A stretch of DNA of 64,000 bases from RYN-230 sp963704995 (GCA_963704995.1 CAVPIM010000003.1:8277-72276), one strand, 5' to 3'. Shown: positions 7,721 through 17,308, numbered from the stretch's first letter. Numbers and translations: made by a program. The notes: a model not told the origin generated them from the sequence alone.

Positions 7721-9033
7721 GTGGGCCGGGGCGCCGCCGCCGGCGGCGAACCAGGCGAGCAGGTTGACGAGCGCGCGGGCCTGCGCCTCGGCCACCGCGA
7801 TCTCGGCGGTCCCCTCCAGGATGCAATACCAGGCGTCCGCGTCACCGAACCCGCCCGGCCCGTCCAGCCCGGCGCCCAGCCGTCGCAGCAGCGCCCGGTA
7901 CCGCAACGCCACGTCGCTGACGTGCCCCGCCGAGGACCGCAGCAGCCCGGCGGAGCCGCCGTCCGGCTCGCCTGCATACGCCAGGGCCAGCCAGTTCGTG
8001 TCCAGCCGGCTGAGGAAGTCGGCCGCGCCGGCCGGCGGGCCGCACGGGGCCTCCACCGCCAGCCGGACGATCTCCTCCAGCACATCGGCGTAGTACGCGG
8101 CCCCGCCGGTGCCCGACTCGACCATGTCCGCCAGTGTGCTGACCAGCTGCCGGGGCGGCAGCGACCACAGCGACAGGCTGGCCTCGTCGGGCCAGATCGC
8201 GGTGGACGCCGCGCCCGAGGCGCGGAGCACCCGGCGGGCCCGGTCGGCGATCCGGCGCGAGTCGGCCCCGCCCTTGCAGTCCAGCACGACGAGCAGCGGG
8301 CGCGGCCCACGCCCCGCCGCGTGCAGCTCCATCCCCCGGGTCATGAACCCGGCCCACAGCCGCAGCAGCAGCGTCGTCTTCCCGGTCCCCGTGGTGCCCA
8401 GCACCACCTGGTGCGAGCGAAGCCGGGGGTAGGGGATGACCGCCAGCGGGCGGGCCGGCTGGCGCACCGTCCGGATCGTGGCCCCGGCTACCACACTCCC
8501 GTCGCGTAACAGCAACGGCACGGACCCCGGCGCGGCGATCCGGGCCCGGGCGGTGCGCACCTGGTGCCGCCACTGCCGCTGGTCGAACGCGGCCGGGGCG
8601 CTGGGCGCGAGCCCGCCGCTGCCCGTCTCCATCGCGTAGATCCGCCACGACCAGGCCAGGCCGCCGGCGGCCAGGCCCAGCGGGATGGCCAGCGGGGCTA
8701 CCGTCACCGCGGCCCTCAGGTAGCTCCCGCCCGCGGCCTCGTGCCCCATGGCCAGCCAGGCCAGGTACGGTGCGGCGGCCAGCCGCCGCGCGGGCTGGCC
8801 GGCCGCGGCCATCGCCGCCAGCCAGGCCGCGAGCATCGGCACGCACCAGGCCGCCGCCCGGTACAGCTGGCGCGGCGGCCAGCCCAGGAACCAGGCCAGC
8901 GCCGCCGCATAGGCCGCGACGAGCACGGCCGGCGCGGTCACAACCAGGGCCGCAACGAGAACCACCACCCGCAGCACCCGCCAGATCAGCCTGGCCAGGG
9001 CGCGGAGCATGAGGAACCCCAGGTAGCGGCGGA

Positions 9034-9948
9034 TCATGGGGCTGCCTCGCTGTCCCGGGGCGGGCGGGCCGCCGGCCAGGCGGGAGCGGGCCGCGCGGGA
9101 GGAGGCGGGGTGGGAGCGGGCCGGGCGGGAGCGGGCGGGCCCGGCCGCGCGGCCACCGCGGTGCCGGCGGCCAGGCCGGCGGCCGCCGGCAGGCCGCGGA
9201 TCTCGACCCGGACCGCCAGGGCACCCGGCAGCGCGTCGCGGGCCCGCAGGACAGTCGGCCGGGCCGCGGCCGAGCACAGGTACAGCACCCGGGCGTGCCG
9301 CGGCGCAATTCCGGGAACCCGCACCTCGGCGGCGGGGCAGCCGTAATCACCGGTCCGGGTCAGGATCTCGGCCATGATCGCCGCCGTGCGGCGCACGGTC
9401 TTGCGGGTCAGTTCGGCCTCGATGGCCCAGCATTCGCCGGCCCACGCGGGGGCCGCCACCGCTGTCCCGCTCACCCCGGTCTGGCTCACGGCGGTCTGGC
9501 TCACCGCTGCGTCACCCGCGGGTACCCCGCCCGGGTCCGGCCAGTGCACCTCCCCGTCGGGCAGGTGCTCGCGGAGCGGCACCCGGCTGCCCATCCGGGC
9601 CCGCAGCCTGCGCTCGCTGCGCCAGTAAGCTCCGGCGGCCGCGTACCCGGGCGCGGACTCCAGCGCGATCCGGACCGCGGTCACGGCGCGCAGGTGTGCC
9701 AGCCGGGCCAGCGCGGGCGGGGCCGGCCGGTACGGCAGCCCGCAGGCCAGGAGCCCGGCCCGGGTCAGCCAGACCCACGGGCGGCCCGGCCCGAGCCGGG
9801 CCGAGTCGGCGTAGCCCTGGCCCCGCCAGCGCGCCGTGAGGCCCCGCGCCCGGACCTCGGTGACCGCCAGCCAGACGGCTAACTGATCCAATTGCACGCC
9901 ATACATCTCGGCGGTAAATAACAGCCCGGCGACGTCCCGCTCGCTCAC
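9034..9948 (-). CDS. Replication-relaxation (Replic_Relax) family protein
   Basis: A 304-residue protein. Residues 1-75 look like a winged helix (VTEVRARGLTARWRGQGYADS, then GRPWVWLTRAGLLACGL). A restriction-endonuclease-like core follows, with EVHWPDPG, then WAIEAELTRKTVRRTAAIMAE with a Glu and a basic pair, and VLYLCSAAARPTVLRARD. This arrangement matches plasmid/ICE replication-relaxation proteins, which act at a DNA nick or origin. The tail (about 250-304) is Pro/Ala-rich and low complexity. Its stop overlaps the start of the ATPase gene (ATGA). The trio looks like a DNA-processing and transfer module, possibly the remnant of an integrative element. Family assignment is by pattern, not by search. 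Confidence 0.65.
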   Translation of the reverse strand: MSERDVAGLLFTAEMYGVQLDQLAVWLAVTEVRARGLTARWRGQGYADSARLGPGRPWVWLTRAGLLACGLPYRPAPPALARLAHLRAVTAVRIALESAPGYAAAGAYWRSERRLRARMGSRVPLREHLPDGEVHWPDPGGVPAGDAAVSQTAVSQTGVSGTAVAAPAWAGECWAIEAELTRKTVRRTAAIMAEILTRTGDYGCPAAEVRVPGIAPRHARVLYLCSAAARPTVLRARDALPGALAVRVEIRGLPAAAGLAAGTAVAARPGPPAPARPAPTPPPPARPAPAWPAARPPRDSEAAP

Positions 9949-10243
9949 CAGCCCACTACATCATGCCGGCGCGTTACGCCGTTAGGGCCTATCTGGGCGA
10001 TTTAGCTGGAGCCGCCGGGCCGGCAATATGAGCCAAAAGCGCCCCTGCCCTGGTGTTTTCGTGCGAGGTGGGGCACAATTTTGGACGGGAACGCGGATCG
10101 CGCTCCTGGCAGGGCAGCCCGGCCGAACGGGCTTGCTGACCGGCCGGGTACGCATAAGCTGTTCGCTGATATCGGATCGCCGCTGGCGCAGGGGCCTGAG
10201 GTCGTTGGGGAAGACGCACCTCGGTCGCTCGCAGGGAGGTCTG

Positions 10244-10762
10244 GTGTCAGTTCATGGCGTGCTGCAGGTCCATTCCGCGCCCCCGGCGCTGTGCCCGCAT
10301 ATCGAATGGGCGGTCGCCGGGGTTCTTGGCGTGCCCGTCGATCTGGCCTGGGTCAGTCAGCCGGCCGCGCCCGGGGCGGTGCGCGGCGAACTCAGCTGGC
10401 AGGCAGGGCCCGGCACGGCCGGGTCGATCACCTCGGCGCTGGCCGGCTGGAACCGGCTGCGCTTCGAGGTGACCGAGGAGGCCAGCCCGGGCTGCGACGC
10501 GGTCCGGTACAGCTACACGCCTGCGCTCGGTACCTTCTCGGCTGTGACCGGGGCCAACGGGGACATCATGATCCCCGAGAACCGGCTGCTCGCCGCGATG
10601 ACCGTCGCCGCCGCCTCCCAGTCCGGCCTCCAGGTGGCCGTCAGCACCACGCTCGAGGCGGAGCTCGACCGGCTGCTGGGGCGGGCCTGGGACGCGGAGC
10701 TCGAGCCGTTCCGGTGCGCGGCCGAGGGCGCGCCGGTGCGCTGGCTGCACGCCACCGGCTGA
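10244..10762 (+). CDS. DUF3145 family protein
   Basis: GTG at 10244 behind AGGGAGG begins VSVHGVLQVHSAPPALCPHIEWAV, the conserved N-terminus of the actinobacterial DUF3145 family; the frame continues upstream without another credible start. The 172-residue protein includes RGELSWQAGPGTAGSITSAL and RYSYTPALGTFSAVTGANGDI. Function is unknown; no signal peptide or membrane helix is seen. The 295 bases upstream hold no other gene and presumably its promoter. Confidence 0.85.
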   Translation: MSVHGVLQVHSAPPALCPHIEWAVAGVLGVPVDLAWVSQPAAPGAVRGELSWQAGPGTAGSITSALAGWNRLRFEVTEEASPGCDAVRYSYTPALGTFSAVTGANGDIMIPENRLLAAMTVAAASQSGLQVAVSTTLEAELDRLLGRAWDAELEPFRCAAEGAPVRWLHATG

Positions 10763-10892
10763 CCTGGGCCGCAGTGGCTGCCGCCCGCAGCGGTCTGGCC
10801 GGCCTGGCCCGACCCGCCTACCATGAAGGGCACGTTTCCCGTAGCTGCCTGCGGGCGCGAGCCGCCGCGCCGGAGGTTCCCGTGGAGGGGCG

Positions 10893-11087
10893 ATGAAAAT
10901 TGAGGTAGTGGTGCCGGACGGCTGGACCCCTGGCCTCACGCTGGCGATGCAGCAACTGCTCCAGCACGCCGTCCGCAGCGGGTATCCCATCATCAGCGTC
11001 CTGCGCCCGGACGCGACGCCCGAGCAGATCCAGGATGTCTACGAACGGATCCAGACGGTCGTCCGAGAGTCCGGCCTGGCCGCGTGA
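10893..11087 (+). CDS. Small conserved-looking protein of unknown function
   Basis: A 64-residue alpha/beta protein: MKIEVVVPDGWTPGLTLAMQ, then RSGYPIISVLRPDATPEQI and an amphipathic C-terminal helix QDVYERIQTVVRESG. An upstream GGAGGGGCG matches a ribosome site. The stop overlaps the GTG of the nucleoside hydrolase gene (GTGA), so they are translationally coupled. I do not recognise a family; a small partner or regulator of the hydrolase is possible but unproven. Confidence 0.7.
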   Translation: MKIEVVVPDGWTPGLTLAMQQLLQHAVRSGYPIISVLRPDATPEQIQDVYERIQTVVRESGLAA

Positions 11088-12025
11088 CAGCTGAGCCAGC
11101 CCGCGTGATCCTGGACTGCGATCCGGGGATCGATGACGCGCTCGCGATCGTCTTCGGCTGTGGCCACCCGGGCCTGGACCTGGTGGGCCTGACCACCGTC
11201 AGCGGGAACGTGAACCTGGACACGGTGACCGGCAACGCGCTCAGCGTGCTGGAACTGGCCGGCCGCCCGGATGTGCCGGTGGTGCCCGGCAGCGCCCGCC
11301 CGCTGCTGCGGCCCACCCTGGATGCCCGGGACGTGCACGGCGAGGGCGGGCTGGGTGCGGCGCGGCTGCCCGCGGCCCAGGCCGGCCCGGCCGGCGGGCA
11401 CGCGGTGGACTACCTGATCGACACGATCAGCGCGGCGCCCGGGGAGATCACCCTGGTCGCGACCGGCCCGCTGACCAACATCGCGCTGGCGGTCCGGCGC
11501 GAGCCGCGGCTGGCCGGCTGGGTCCGCGACTTCGTCATCATGGGCGGCTCGGCCGGGCGGGGCAACGTCACCCCGGCCGCCGAGTTCAATATCGCCGTGG
11601 ACCCTGAGGCCGCCGCGATCGTGTTCGAGGCCGGGTGGCGGGTCACCATGGCCGGGCTGGATGTGACCCTGCAGGCCCGGGCCGGCGCGGACGTGCAGGA
11701 CCGGATGCGCCACCTGGGCCGGCTCGGCACAGACCTGCTGCTGCCCGGCCTGCTCGGCTACCGCGGGGAGCACGCCCAGGCCGCGGGCGGCCCGCCGGTG
11801 CACGACGTGTGCGCCCTCGCCCTCATCGCCGAGCCCAGCCTGTTCGGGTGCCACCCGGCCCGGGTGGAGGTGGAGACCGCGGGCCGGTGGACCAGCGGTA
11901 TGACCGTGACCGACTTCAGCGCCGATCCCTCGGCGCATAACGCCCTGGTCGCGATGACCGTGGACGTGCCCGCCTTCTGGGACCTGGTGCTGGGCGCCTA
12001 CGCCCGGGTTCCCGCCGCCGCCTGA
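11084..12025 (+). CDS. Nucleoside hydrolase (inosine-uridine preferring family)
   Basis: A 313-residue cytoplasmic hydrolase with the family's calcium-binding N-terminus VILDCDPGIDDALAI (about residues 8-22), the TTVSGNVNLD strand, the conserved VATGPLTNIALA near residue 125, the metal-side FVIMGGSAGRGNVTPAAEFNI around 150-170, and the late VHDVCALALI histidine/aspartate site near 240. It would hydrolyse the N-glycosidic bond of ribonucleosides for purine/pyrimidine salvage; base specificity is not readable. It starts at a GTG overlapping the stop of the 64-residue gene. Length and motifs are normal. Confidence 0.9.
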   Translation: MTAEPARVILDCDPGIDDALAIVFGCGHPGLDLVGLTTVSGNVNLDTVTGNALSVLELAGRPDVPVVPGSARPLLRPTLDARDVHGEGGLGAARLPAAQAGPAGGHAVDYLIDTISAAPGEITLVATGPLTNIALAVRREPRLAGWVRDFVIMGGSAGRGNVTPAAEFNIAVDPEAAAIVFEAGWRVTMAGLDVTLQARAGADVQDRMRHLGRLGTDLLLPGLLGYRGEHAQAAGGPPVHDVCALALIAEPSLFGCHPARVEVETAGRWTSGMTVTDFSADPSAHNALVAMTVDVPAFWDLVLGAYARVPAAA

Positions 12026-12115
12026 GCTATTCACGTCGCCGGAACCTGAGCCTGCGCTGCTCTGCCCATGGGTGCGTCCGGTAGCCTCCAGCGGCCGGCC
12101 GGTGACCCGCCCGGG

Positions 12116-12559
12116 TCAGCTGGCCTCGACCGTGACCTCGATGTTGCCCCGGGTGGCGTTGGAGTACGGGCAGACCTGGTGCGCCGCCTGCGCCAGCCGG
12201 AGCGTGGTGTCCGCGTCCACTCCGGGAATGGACACCTTCAGGGCGACCGCTAGGCCGTACCCGCCGCCGCCGATCGTGCCGATGCTGACGTCCGCCTCGA
12301 CCAGGGAATCCTCGGTGCCCACGCCCTCACGGCGGCCGGCCACGCCGAGCGCGCTCTGGAAGCAGGCCGCGTACCCGGCGGCGAACAGCTGCTCCGGGTT
12401 CGTGGCCCCGCCCGGGCCGCCCATCTGCTTCGGCGGCTTCAGGTGCACGTCGAGCAGCCCGTCGTCGGTGACGGCGTGACCGGCCCGGCCCCCGGTCGCG
12501 GTGGCCCTGGCGGTGTAGAGCGGCTTGACGAGCGCAGTCGGCCCAGCTGGAACTGACAC
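12116..12559 (-). CDS. ohr: Organic hydroperoxide resistance protein (Ohr/OsmC)
   Basis: GTG at 12559 follows GGGAGG by four bases and starts a 147-residue protein beginning VSVPAGPTALVKPLYTARAT. Ohr landmarks are present: NPEQLFAAGYAACFQSAL with the peroxidatic cysteine and HQVCPYSNATRGNIEV with the resolving cysteine. Ohr reduces organic and lipid hydroperoxides using a lipoyl-dependent reductant. No OhrR gene is adjacent. It converges with the nucleoside hydrolase gene. Beyond the stop a short TGACCCG/CGGGTCA palindrome overlaps the end of the gene. Confidence 0.92.
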   Translation of the reverse strand: MSVPAGPTALVKPLYTARATATGGRAGHAVTDDGLLDVHLKPPKQMGGPGGATNPEQLFAAGYAACFQSALGVAGRREGVGTEDSLVEADVSIGTIGGGGYGLAVALKVSIPGVDADTTLRLAQAAHQVCPYSNATRGNIEVTVEAS

Positions 12560-12648
12560 GGTTCCTCCCGGTGTCCGGGCGCGCCGCCCAGGAGACGGCG
12601 CGCCGTCCCCTGGGCCAACAGCCGCCCGGGCCGCCCTCATTCCGCCGT

Positions 12649-14901
12649 CTAAGCGGGCTGTGCTGACGACCGGTGGCGAAGCGTCCGGAACAGGAAGGCC
12701 AGCGCGTACAGCACGCCCACCAGGATCAGCAGGAACCGGTAACCGGTGATCAGGGCCAGGTACTCCAAGGCCCCGCCGACCATGGCCCCCAGAAGGTTGG
12801 CCGCGAAGGCGGTCGTGGTGGTCTCCACGTCGCTGAACCGCTGCGCGAAGATCAGGTTCGCGATGAAGACCGGGGCGAAGGCCAGCGCTCCGCCGGCCAG
12901 GAACCGCGCCGCGATCGGCAGGGTGAGCAGGTCGTCCTGCGGGATCAGCCAGGTCAGCACCAGGCTGGCGATCAGCGCGGCGTAAAGCACCACCGGTGGC
13001 GGCAGCTTCACGTGCCGGGCGGTTTCCACCGCCAGATACACGGCCACCAGGATCGCCACCGTCACCAGCGCGTTGACCAGCCAGGTACTGCCGAACAGCA
13101 GCGCGAACTGGACGATGTTCTTCGTCTCAAGCAGCAAGAACGCCGCGCCCATGAAGGCCAGGTCGATGTACGCGCCCATCTTGCGGAACGAGCGGCTGCC
13201 GAAGAGCCAGACGGCGATGAGCGAGGCGGCCAGGATCAGCGCCAGCATCCACACGTAGTTCGTGGGAATGGTGTTCTTCAGCAGGTACGGGAACGGATGG
13301 TCGTCGGTGGCCGGGGCGACCTGGGCACCATGCCACACCTTCCCGTTGCCGGCCCCGACGCAGTTCGGCACCGTCTCCCCGGCCGGCTTGTCGGTCAGCA
13401 CGGCCAGCCGTCGGCCGCCCAGCGGCGCTCCCACCTGTGAGCAGGGCGCCTGCCCGAACGCGTCCAGCATCGTGGTCGCGTAGCGGTTGTACAGGTGGTT
13501 CGAGTAGTAGTTGTACATGGACATGGTGCCGCCGGGGGCCAGGTGCGCCCGGGCGGACTGGACCGACTGCTCGGTGAGCAGGTAGCTCTCCAGCCGCAGG
13601 TTGGACTGCCCGTTCACGGCGGTCAGCGAGTCGGGCAGGGCGAACAGGATCAGGTTGTAGTGCTGCTTGGTGTTCTGCAGGAAGGCCCGGCCGTCAGCGT
13701 TGTGCAAGGTCACCCGGGGGCTGTCGTAGGGGTGGTTCGGGTGCTCGCTCTTGCCGAGCTTGATCAGGACCGGGTCGATCTCCACCGCGTCCACGTGCTG
13801 CGCGCCCTCGGACAGTGCCACCGCGACGTCGTTACCGGTGCCGGCCCCGACGATCAGGACGTTCTTCAGCGACGAGCGGGTCACGTGCTGGTACGGGTAG
13901 AAGTAGAACTTCTTCTGCTGGTGCAGCACGGTCAGCGAGCGGGCCGCCTGGTACGGGATGTTATTGGCCGACACGTACAGCGCGGGGTGCGCCTTGCCAC
14001 TGAGCTGTGCCGAGATCTTGTAGTACGGGGACCACTGCTGGTGCGGAACCGCCGACTCGACGGCCAGCATGGCCACCACGACCACGGCCGCCGCGTACTG
14101 CCACCACCGGGCCGACCGGCCCAGCAGCAGGACCAGGCCGCCTGCCACGATCACGCCCCAGGCCACCGGGGGCAGTTCCAGGAAGGACATCAGGGTGAAG
14201 GCCGCAGTGCCTACGATGCTGCCGAATATGTCCAGCCGGTAGGCCTTGAGCGGCTCGAACGTCACGAACAGCCGGGCCACGGCCTGGCCGAATCCGGCCA
14301 TCACCGCCGTGCTCAGCACGAAGATCACGGCCAGGCTGACCGGGCGGGGGAGCGCCTGGGTGCCAAACAGGCCCTGATAAGGGTGCGGGCCGGCCAGGGT
14401 GGCCAGGATGACCGGGAAGGCCAGCACGAACGCGACCAGCAGGACCAGCGCCAGCGGCGCCCAGCGCACGAAGTCCCGGTTGGACTTGGCGTTCAGGAAG
14501 CCGAGGCCGATGCCGAGGAAGCTGGCCAGCAGCACGAAGTTGGTGGCGTTGGTGACGTAGACGTTGTTGGCCGCCGTCCACCGGATCAGGGCCAGCTCGA
14601 CGAACAGCATGAGGAAGCTGGCGAAGGCCAGCTGGGTTCGTCTGTCCAGCCAGCCCCGGCTGGCGCCCGCGGCGCGTTCCGGCCCTTCCGCGGCGCTGAC
14701 GCCCGCGGCGCTGCCATCCGTGGCGCTGCCATCCGTGGCAACAGTGCTGGTCGCCGCGGTGGTGCCGTTCGGGGAGCCGGAGCCGTTCGGTGAGGCGGTG
14801 CCGTTCCCGGATGCGGAGCCGTTCGGTGTCCCGGCCAGGGGTGCCGCATCGCGGGTTTCGGTCTGCTCAGATACGCTTTCGGGGCGCTCATCAAGGGGCA
14901 T
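12649..14901 (-). CDS. Polytopic membrane protein with spermidine-synthase-like methyltransferase fold domain
   Basis: A 750-residue protein. The N-terminus (about 1-85) is a Gly/Ser/Asn/Thr-rich disordered tail. Around seven hydrophobic helices follow (about 90-290). A Rossmann domain from about 355 contains NVLIVGAGTGNDVAVAL (SAM or dcSAM-type glycine motif), HVDAVEIDPVLIKLG and NLILFALPDSL. A second block of five or six helices occupies 540-740. This matches membrane-fused spermidine-synthase-like proteins; the classical polyamine-synthase catalytic residues are not clearly visible, so the substrate is unknown. It lies 89 bases upstream of ohr on the same strand; a joint transcript is possible. 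Confidence 0.8.
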   Translation of the reverse strand: MPLDERPESVSEQTETRDAAPLAGTPNGSASGNGTASPNGSGSPNGTTAATSTVATDGSATDGSAAGVSAAEGPERAAGASRGWLDRRTQLAFASFLMLFVELALIRWTAANNVYVTNATNFVLLASFLGIGLGFLNAKSNRDFVRWAPLALVLLVAFVLAFPVILATLAGPHPYQGLFGTQALPRPVSLAVIFVLSTAVMAGFGQAVARLFVTFEPLKAYRLDIFGSIVGTAAFTLMSFLELPPVAWGVIVAGGLVLLLGRSARWWQYAAAVVVVAMLAVESAVPHQQWSPYYKISAQLSGKAHPALYVSANNIPYQAARSLTVLHQQKKFYFYPYQHVTRSSLKNVLIVGAGTGNDVAVALSEGAQHVDAVEIDPVLIKLGKSEHPNHPYDSPRVTLHNADGRAFLQNTKQHYNLILFALPDSLTAVNGQSNLRLESYLLTEQSVQSARAHLAPGGTMSMYNYYSNHLYNRYATTMLDAFGQAPCSQVGAPLGGRRLAVLTDKPAGETVPNCVGAGNGKVWHGAQVAPATDDHPFPYLLKNTIPTNYVWMLALILAASLIAVWLFGSRSFRKMGAYIDLAFMGAAFLLLETKNIVQFALLFGSTWLVNALVTVAILVAVYLAVETARHVKLPPPVVLYAALIASLVLTWLIPQDDLLTLPIAARFLAGGALAFAPVFIANLIFAQRFSDVETTTTAFAANLLGAMVGGALEYLALITGYRFLLILVGVLYALAFLFRTLRHRSSAQPA

Positions 14902-15003
14902 AGGTCGTCGATGCTACGTGGGGCCCCGCGGCCCGGCGGCCTGATCGGGGAGATTTTCCCGCCCAATTCGTTACGAATTCCGGGCGTGGGCGCTGCCTTG
15001 ACT

Positions 15004-15707
15004 TTACTGTGCGCGTATTCCTGCCGTGCCGGGCACGGGCGCGGCGAACTCGCCGTCCAGCCAGGCGGAGAACAGCGTGGCCGCGTCGGCTGCGATCCTG
15101 GCTTCCGAGTCCTGCCAGCCCTCGCGGAGCCGGGCGGCCTGGGCCGGGGACAGCGGCGGCTGGGTGGCGCGCAGCCAGGCCTGGGTGATCGGCTCGGTAG
15201 CCTCCGGGTGGAACTGCAGCCCCAGGTGCGGGCCGATCGCGTAGGCCTGCACCGAGGCGCCGCCCGTGGCCAGCTCCCGGGCACCAGCCGGCAGCTCGAA
15301 GCCGTCCCGGTGCCACTCCAGCCAGGGGCCGCCGGCCAGGCCCGGATGCTGGCTGGCCAGCCGCACCCAGCCGATCTCAGGCTCGGGCAGCCGGTACACC
15401 CGCGCGCCCAGCGCGCGGGCCAGCACCTGGCCGCCGAAGCAGATACCCAGCAGCGGAACCCCGTCCGCCACGGCCTGCCGCACCAGGGACAGCTCATCAT
15501 GCAGCCAGGGGACAGCGTCGTCGAAAGCGGTCCGCTCCGAGCCGAGCACCACCACGCCGCAGACGTCCGGCAGCCGCGCGGGCAGCTGGTCCCCGCCGCC
15601 CAGGTGGATCGTGCTCAGGCTCAGCCCGCGGGCCTGCGCCCAGGGACCCAGCAGGCCGGCGCGTCGAGCTCGTGCTCGATCACCAGCAGGCGCCCGTGCT
15701 CGGCCAT
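15004..15707 (-). pseudogene. Class I glutamine amidotransferase-like protein, one-base frameshift near the start
   Basis: From GTG 15555 the frame encodes VVVLGSERTAFDD, the nucleophile LLGICFGGQVLA, and LGLQFHPEAT with the catalytic His/Glu, so the triad is complete. The natural N-terminus lies upstream in another frame: ATG 15707 reads MAEHGRLLVIEHELDA. The continuation AGLLGPWAQARGLSLSTIHL needs one missing base near 15668. Restored, the protein is about 234 residues, typical for this GATase1 subfamily, which usually acts alone on a glutamine or gamma-glutamyl substrate. It lies 42 bases downstream of the carboxyltransferase gene on the same strand. A sequence error or genuine mutation are both possible. 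Confidence 0.78.
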
Positions 15708-15749
15708 GCCGCTGATCTCCCAGGTCACCGATCTCCCAGCCACTGGCGG

Positions 15750-17237
15750 TCAGAGCGGGATGTTGCCGTGCTGGCCGCGCCGTTGCGGGGCGGCCGCGAT
15801 GGCGCAGGCGATGGCTTCGCGGGTGATGGAGGGCTCGATGACCTCGTCGATCACGCCCAGCTCGCGGGCCCGTTCCAGGCCGCCGGCCTCGCGCTCATGC
15901 TCCTCCGCCAGCCGCGCCTCGGCCTCCTGAAGCTGGTCCGGGGGGACGTCGGCGAGCGTGCGCCGGTTCAGGATGCGCACGGCGGCCACCGCGCCCATCA
16001 CGGCCACCTCGGCGCCAGGCCACGCGAACACCCGGGTCGCGCCCAGGGACCGGCTGTTCATCGCGATGTAGGCCCCGCCGTAGGCCTTACGGGTGACCAG
16101 GGTGACCCGGGGGACCGTCGCCTCCGCGAAGGCGTGCAGGAGCTTGGCGCCGCGGCGCACCACCCCGTCCCACTCCTGGCCGACGCCGGGCAGGTAGCCC
16201 GGCACGTCCACGATCACCACGAGCGGCACGCCGAACGCGTCGCACATCCGGACGAACCGGGCCGCCTTCTCCGCCGAGGTGGCGTCCAGGCAGCCGCCGA
16301 GGCGCAGCGGGTTGCTGGCCACGATGCCGACGGTCCGGCCGGCCAGGCGGCCGAGCATGGTCACCACGTTCGGGGCCCAGCGCGGGTGCAGCTCGATACC
16401 GGGCGCGTCGAGCAGCCCGGCCAGCAGCGGGTGGACGTCATAGGCGCGGCGCCGTGATTCGGGCAGCAACTGGTCCAGGTCGGCCCCGGACTGCCGGGCC
16501 ACCAGGTCCACGTCCACCGCGCCCTGCTCGCCGAGCAGCAGCGCGAGCCGCCGGGCCTGGCCGAGCGCGTCCGCGTCGGTGGCGGCCACCAGGTGCACCA
16601 CGCCGGAGCGGCGGCTGTGCGGCTCAGGGCCGCCCAGCCGGGCCATGTCCACGTCCTCGCCGGTCACGCTGCGGACCACGTCCGGGCCGGTGACGAAGAT
16701 GCGGGCGTGATCGGACAAGATCACGATGTCGGTCAGCGCGGGCCCGTACGCGGCCCCGCCGGCGGCCGCGCCGAGCACCACGGAGATCTGCGGGATCACG
16801 CCGGAGGCCCGGGTCATGGCGGCGAACACGGTCCCCACCGCGTGCAGGCTCTCCACGCCCTCGCGCAGCCGCGCCCCGCCGGAGTGCCACAGCCCGATCA
16901 CCGGGGCACCCAGGGCCAGGGCCTCCTCGTAGGCCGTGACGATCGCCGCGCAGCCCTCGCTGCCCATGGCGCCGCCCTGCACCCGCGGGTCGCTGGCGAA
17001 GGCGACCGCGGTCATCCCGTCGATGGTCCCGGTGGCCGCGACCTCCCCGCTCGCGTCGCGGCGGGTGAGCAGGCGGACCGAGCCCGGGTCGAACAGCGCC
17101 TCGAGCCGGACCTCAGGGTCACGGGCGAGGTGCGGTCCCGCCGCGGGGCCAGGGGACCGGGGGGCGGCCACGCTCCTGCCCTCGGTGCTGCTCTTCTGGC
17201 CGGGGGCGGCCGAGGTGCTGCCAGCGATGACCGTCAC
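15750..17237 (-). CDS. accD: Acyl-CoA carboxylase carboxyltransferase subunit (AccD/PccB-like)
   Basis: A 495-residue carboxyltransferase with both crotonase-like halves. The N-half has LWHSGGARLREGVESL and SVVLGAAAGGAAYGPALTD, giving an oxyanion hole. The C-half has VDVPGYLPGVGQEWDGVVRRGAKLL and TRKAYGGAYIAM. It transfers carboxyl from carboxybiotin to an acyl-CoA, making malonyl- or methylmalonyl-CoA. GTG at 17237 is behind AAGGAGA. It lies 71 bases after fabF in the fatty-acid operon, so malonyl-CoA supply for chain elongation is its likely job. The biotin-carrying subunit must be encoded elsewhere. Acetyl versus propionyl preference cannot be told. Confidence 0.88.
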   Translation of the reverse strand: MTVIAGSTSAAPGQKSSTEGRSVAAPRSPGPAAGPHLARDPEVRLEALFDPGSVRLLTRRDASGEVAATGTIDGMTAVAFASDPRVQGGAMGSEGCAAIVTAYEEALALGAPVIGLWHSGGARLREGVESLHAVGTVFAAMTRASGVIPQISVVLGAAAGGAAYGPALTDIVILSDHARIFVTGPDVVRSVTGEDVDMARLGGPEPHSRRSGVVHLVAATDADALGQARRLALLLGEQGAVDVDLVARQSGADLDQLLPESRRRAYDVHPLLAGLLDAPGIELHPRWAPNVVTMLGRLAGRTVGIVASNPLRLGGCLDATSAEKAARFVRMCDAFGVPLVVIVDVPGYLPGVGQEWDGVVRRGAKLLHAFAEATVPRVTLVTRKAYGGAYIAMNSRSLGATRVFAWPGAEVAVMGAVAAVRILNRRTLADVPPDQLQEAEARLAEEHEREAGGLERARELGVIDEVIEPSITREAIACAIAAAPQRRGQHGNIPL

Positions 17238-17308
17238 GGGCTGTCTCCTTGCGGTAGGCGGGAGAACACGGGCGGGAGGGGCCCGCGCGGGCGGGCGGGT
17301 GGCCCGCC

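Larger units (their letters stand above)
6990..9037 (-). pseudogene. Conjugation/FtsK-type membrane ATPase with two apparent frameshifts
   Basis: A TraG/HerA-like coupling ATPase. The ATG at 9037 overlaps the upstream relaxase-like gene. The N-terminus has membrane helices (about residues 10-40, 55-80 and 110-125), then a P-loop VLGTTGTGKTTLLLRLW, Walker B LLVVLDCKGGAD and a later ILLAVDEFSAVS. The frame changes twice by one extra base. The first change falls at 7675-7745, where a 15-base repeat and a G/C run lie. The second falls near 7151, where one copy of a DAGGP-encoding 15-base repeat has 16 bases. Read across both, the protein would be about 680 residues and end ADVSALLDEAFGEEP, overlapping the J-domain start. 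It is either truly broken or carries base-call errors. Confidence 0.72.

Noticed and set aside
6367..8310. A 647-codon frame joining the ATPase C-part directly to the J-domain protein
   Set aside because: Its first part is out of frame with the ATPase motifs, and its middle is Arg/Cys-rich nonsense. A GAGGAG site and ATGA overlap show that the J protein starts separately at 6993.
12103..12118. TGACCCG/CGGGTCA palindrome as ohr/nucleoside-hydrolase terminator
   Set aside because: The two-base loop is too tight for a hairpin stop and the palindrome overlaps the ohr stop codon; a protein site or chance is as likely.
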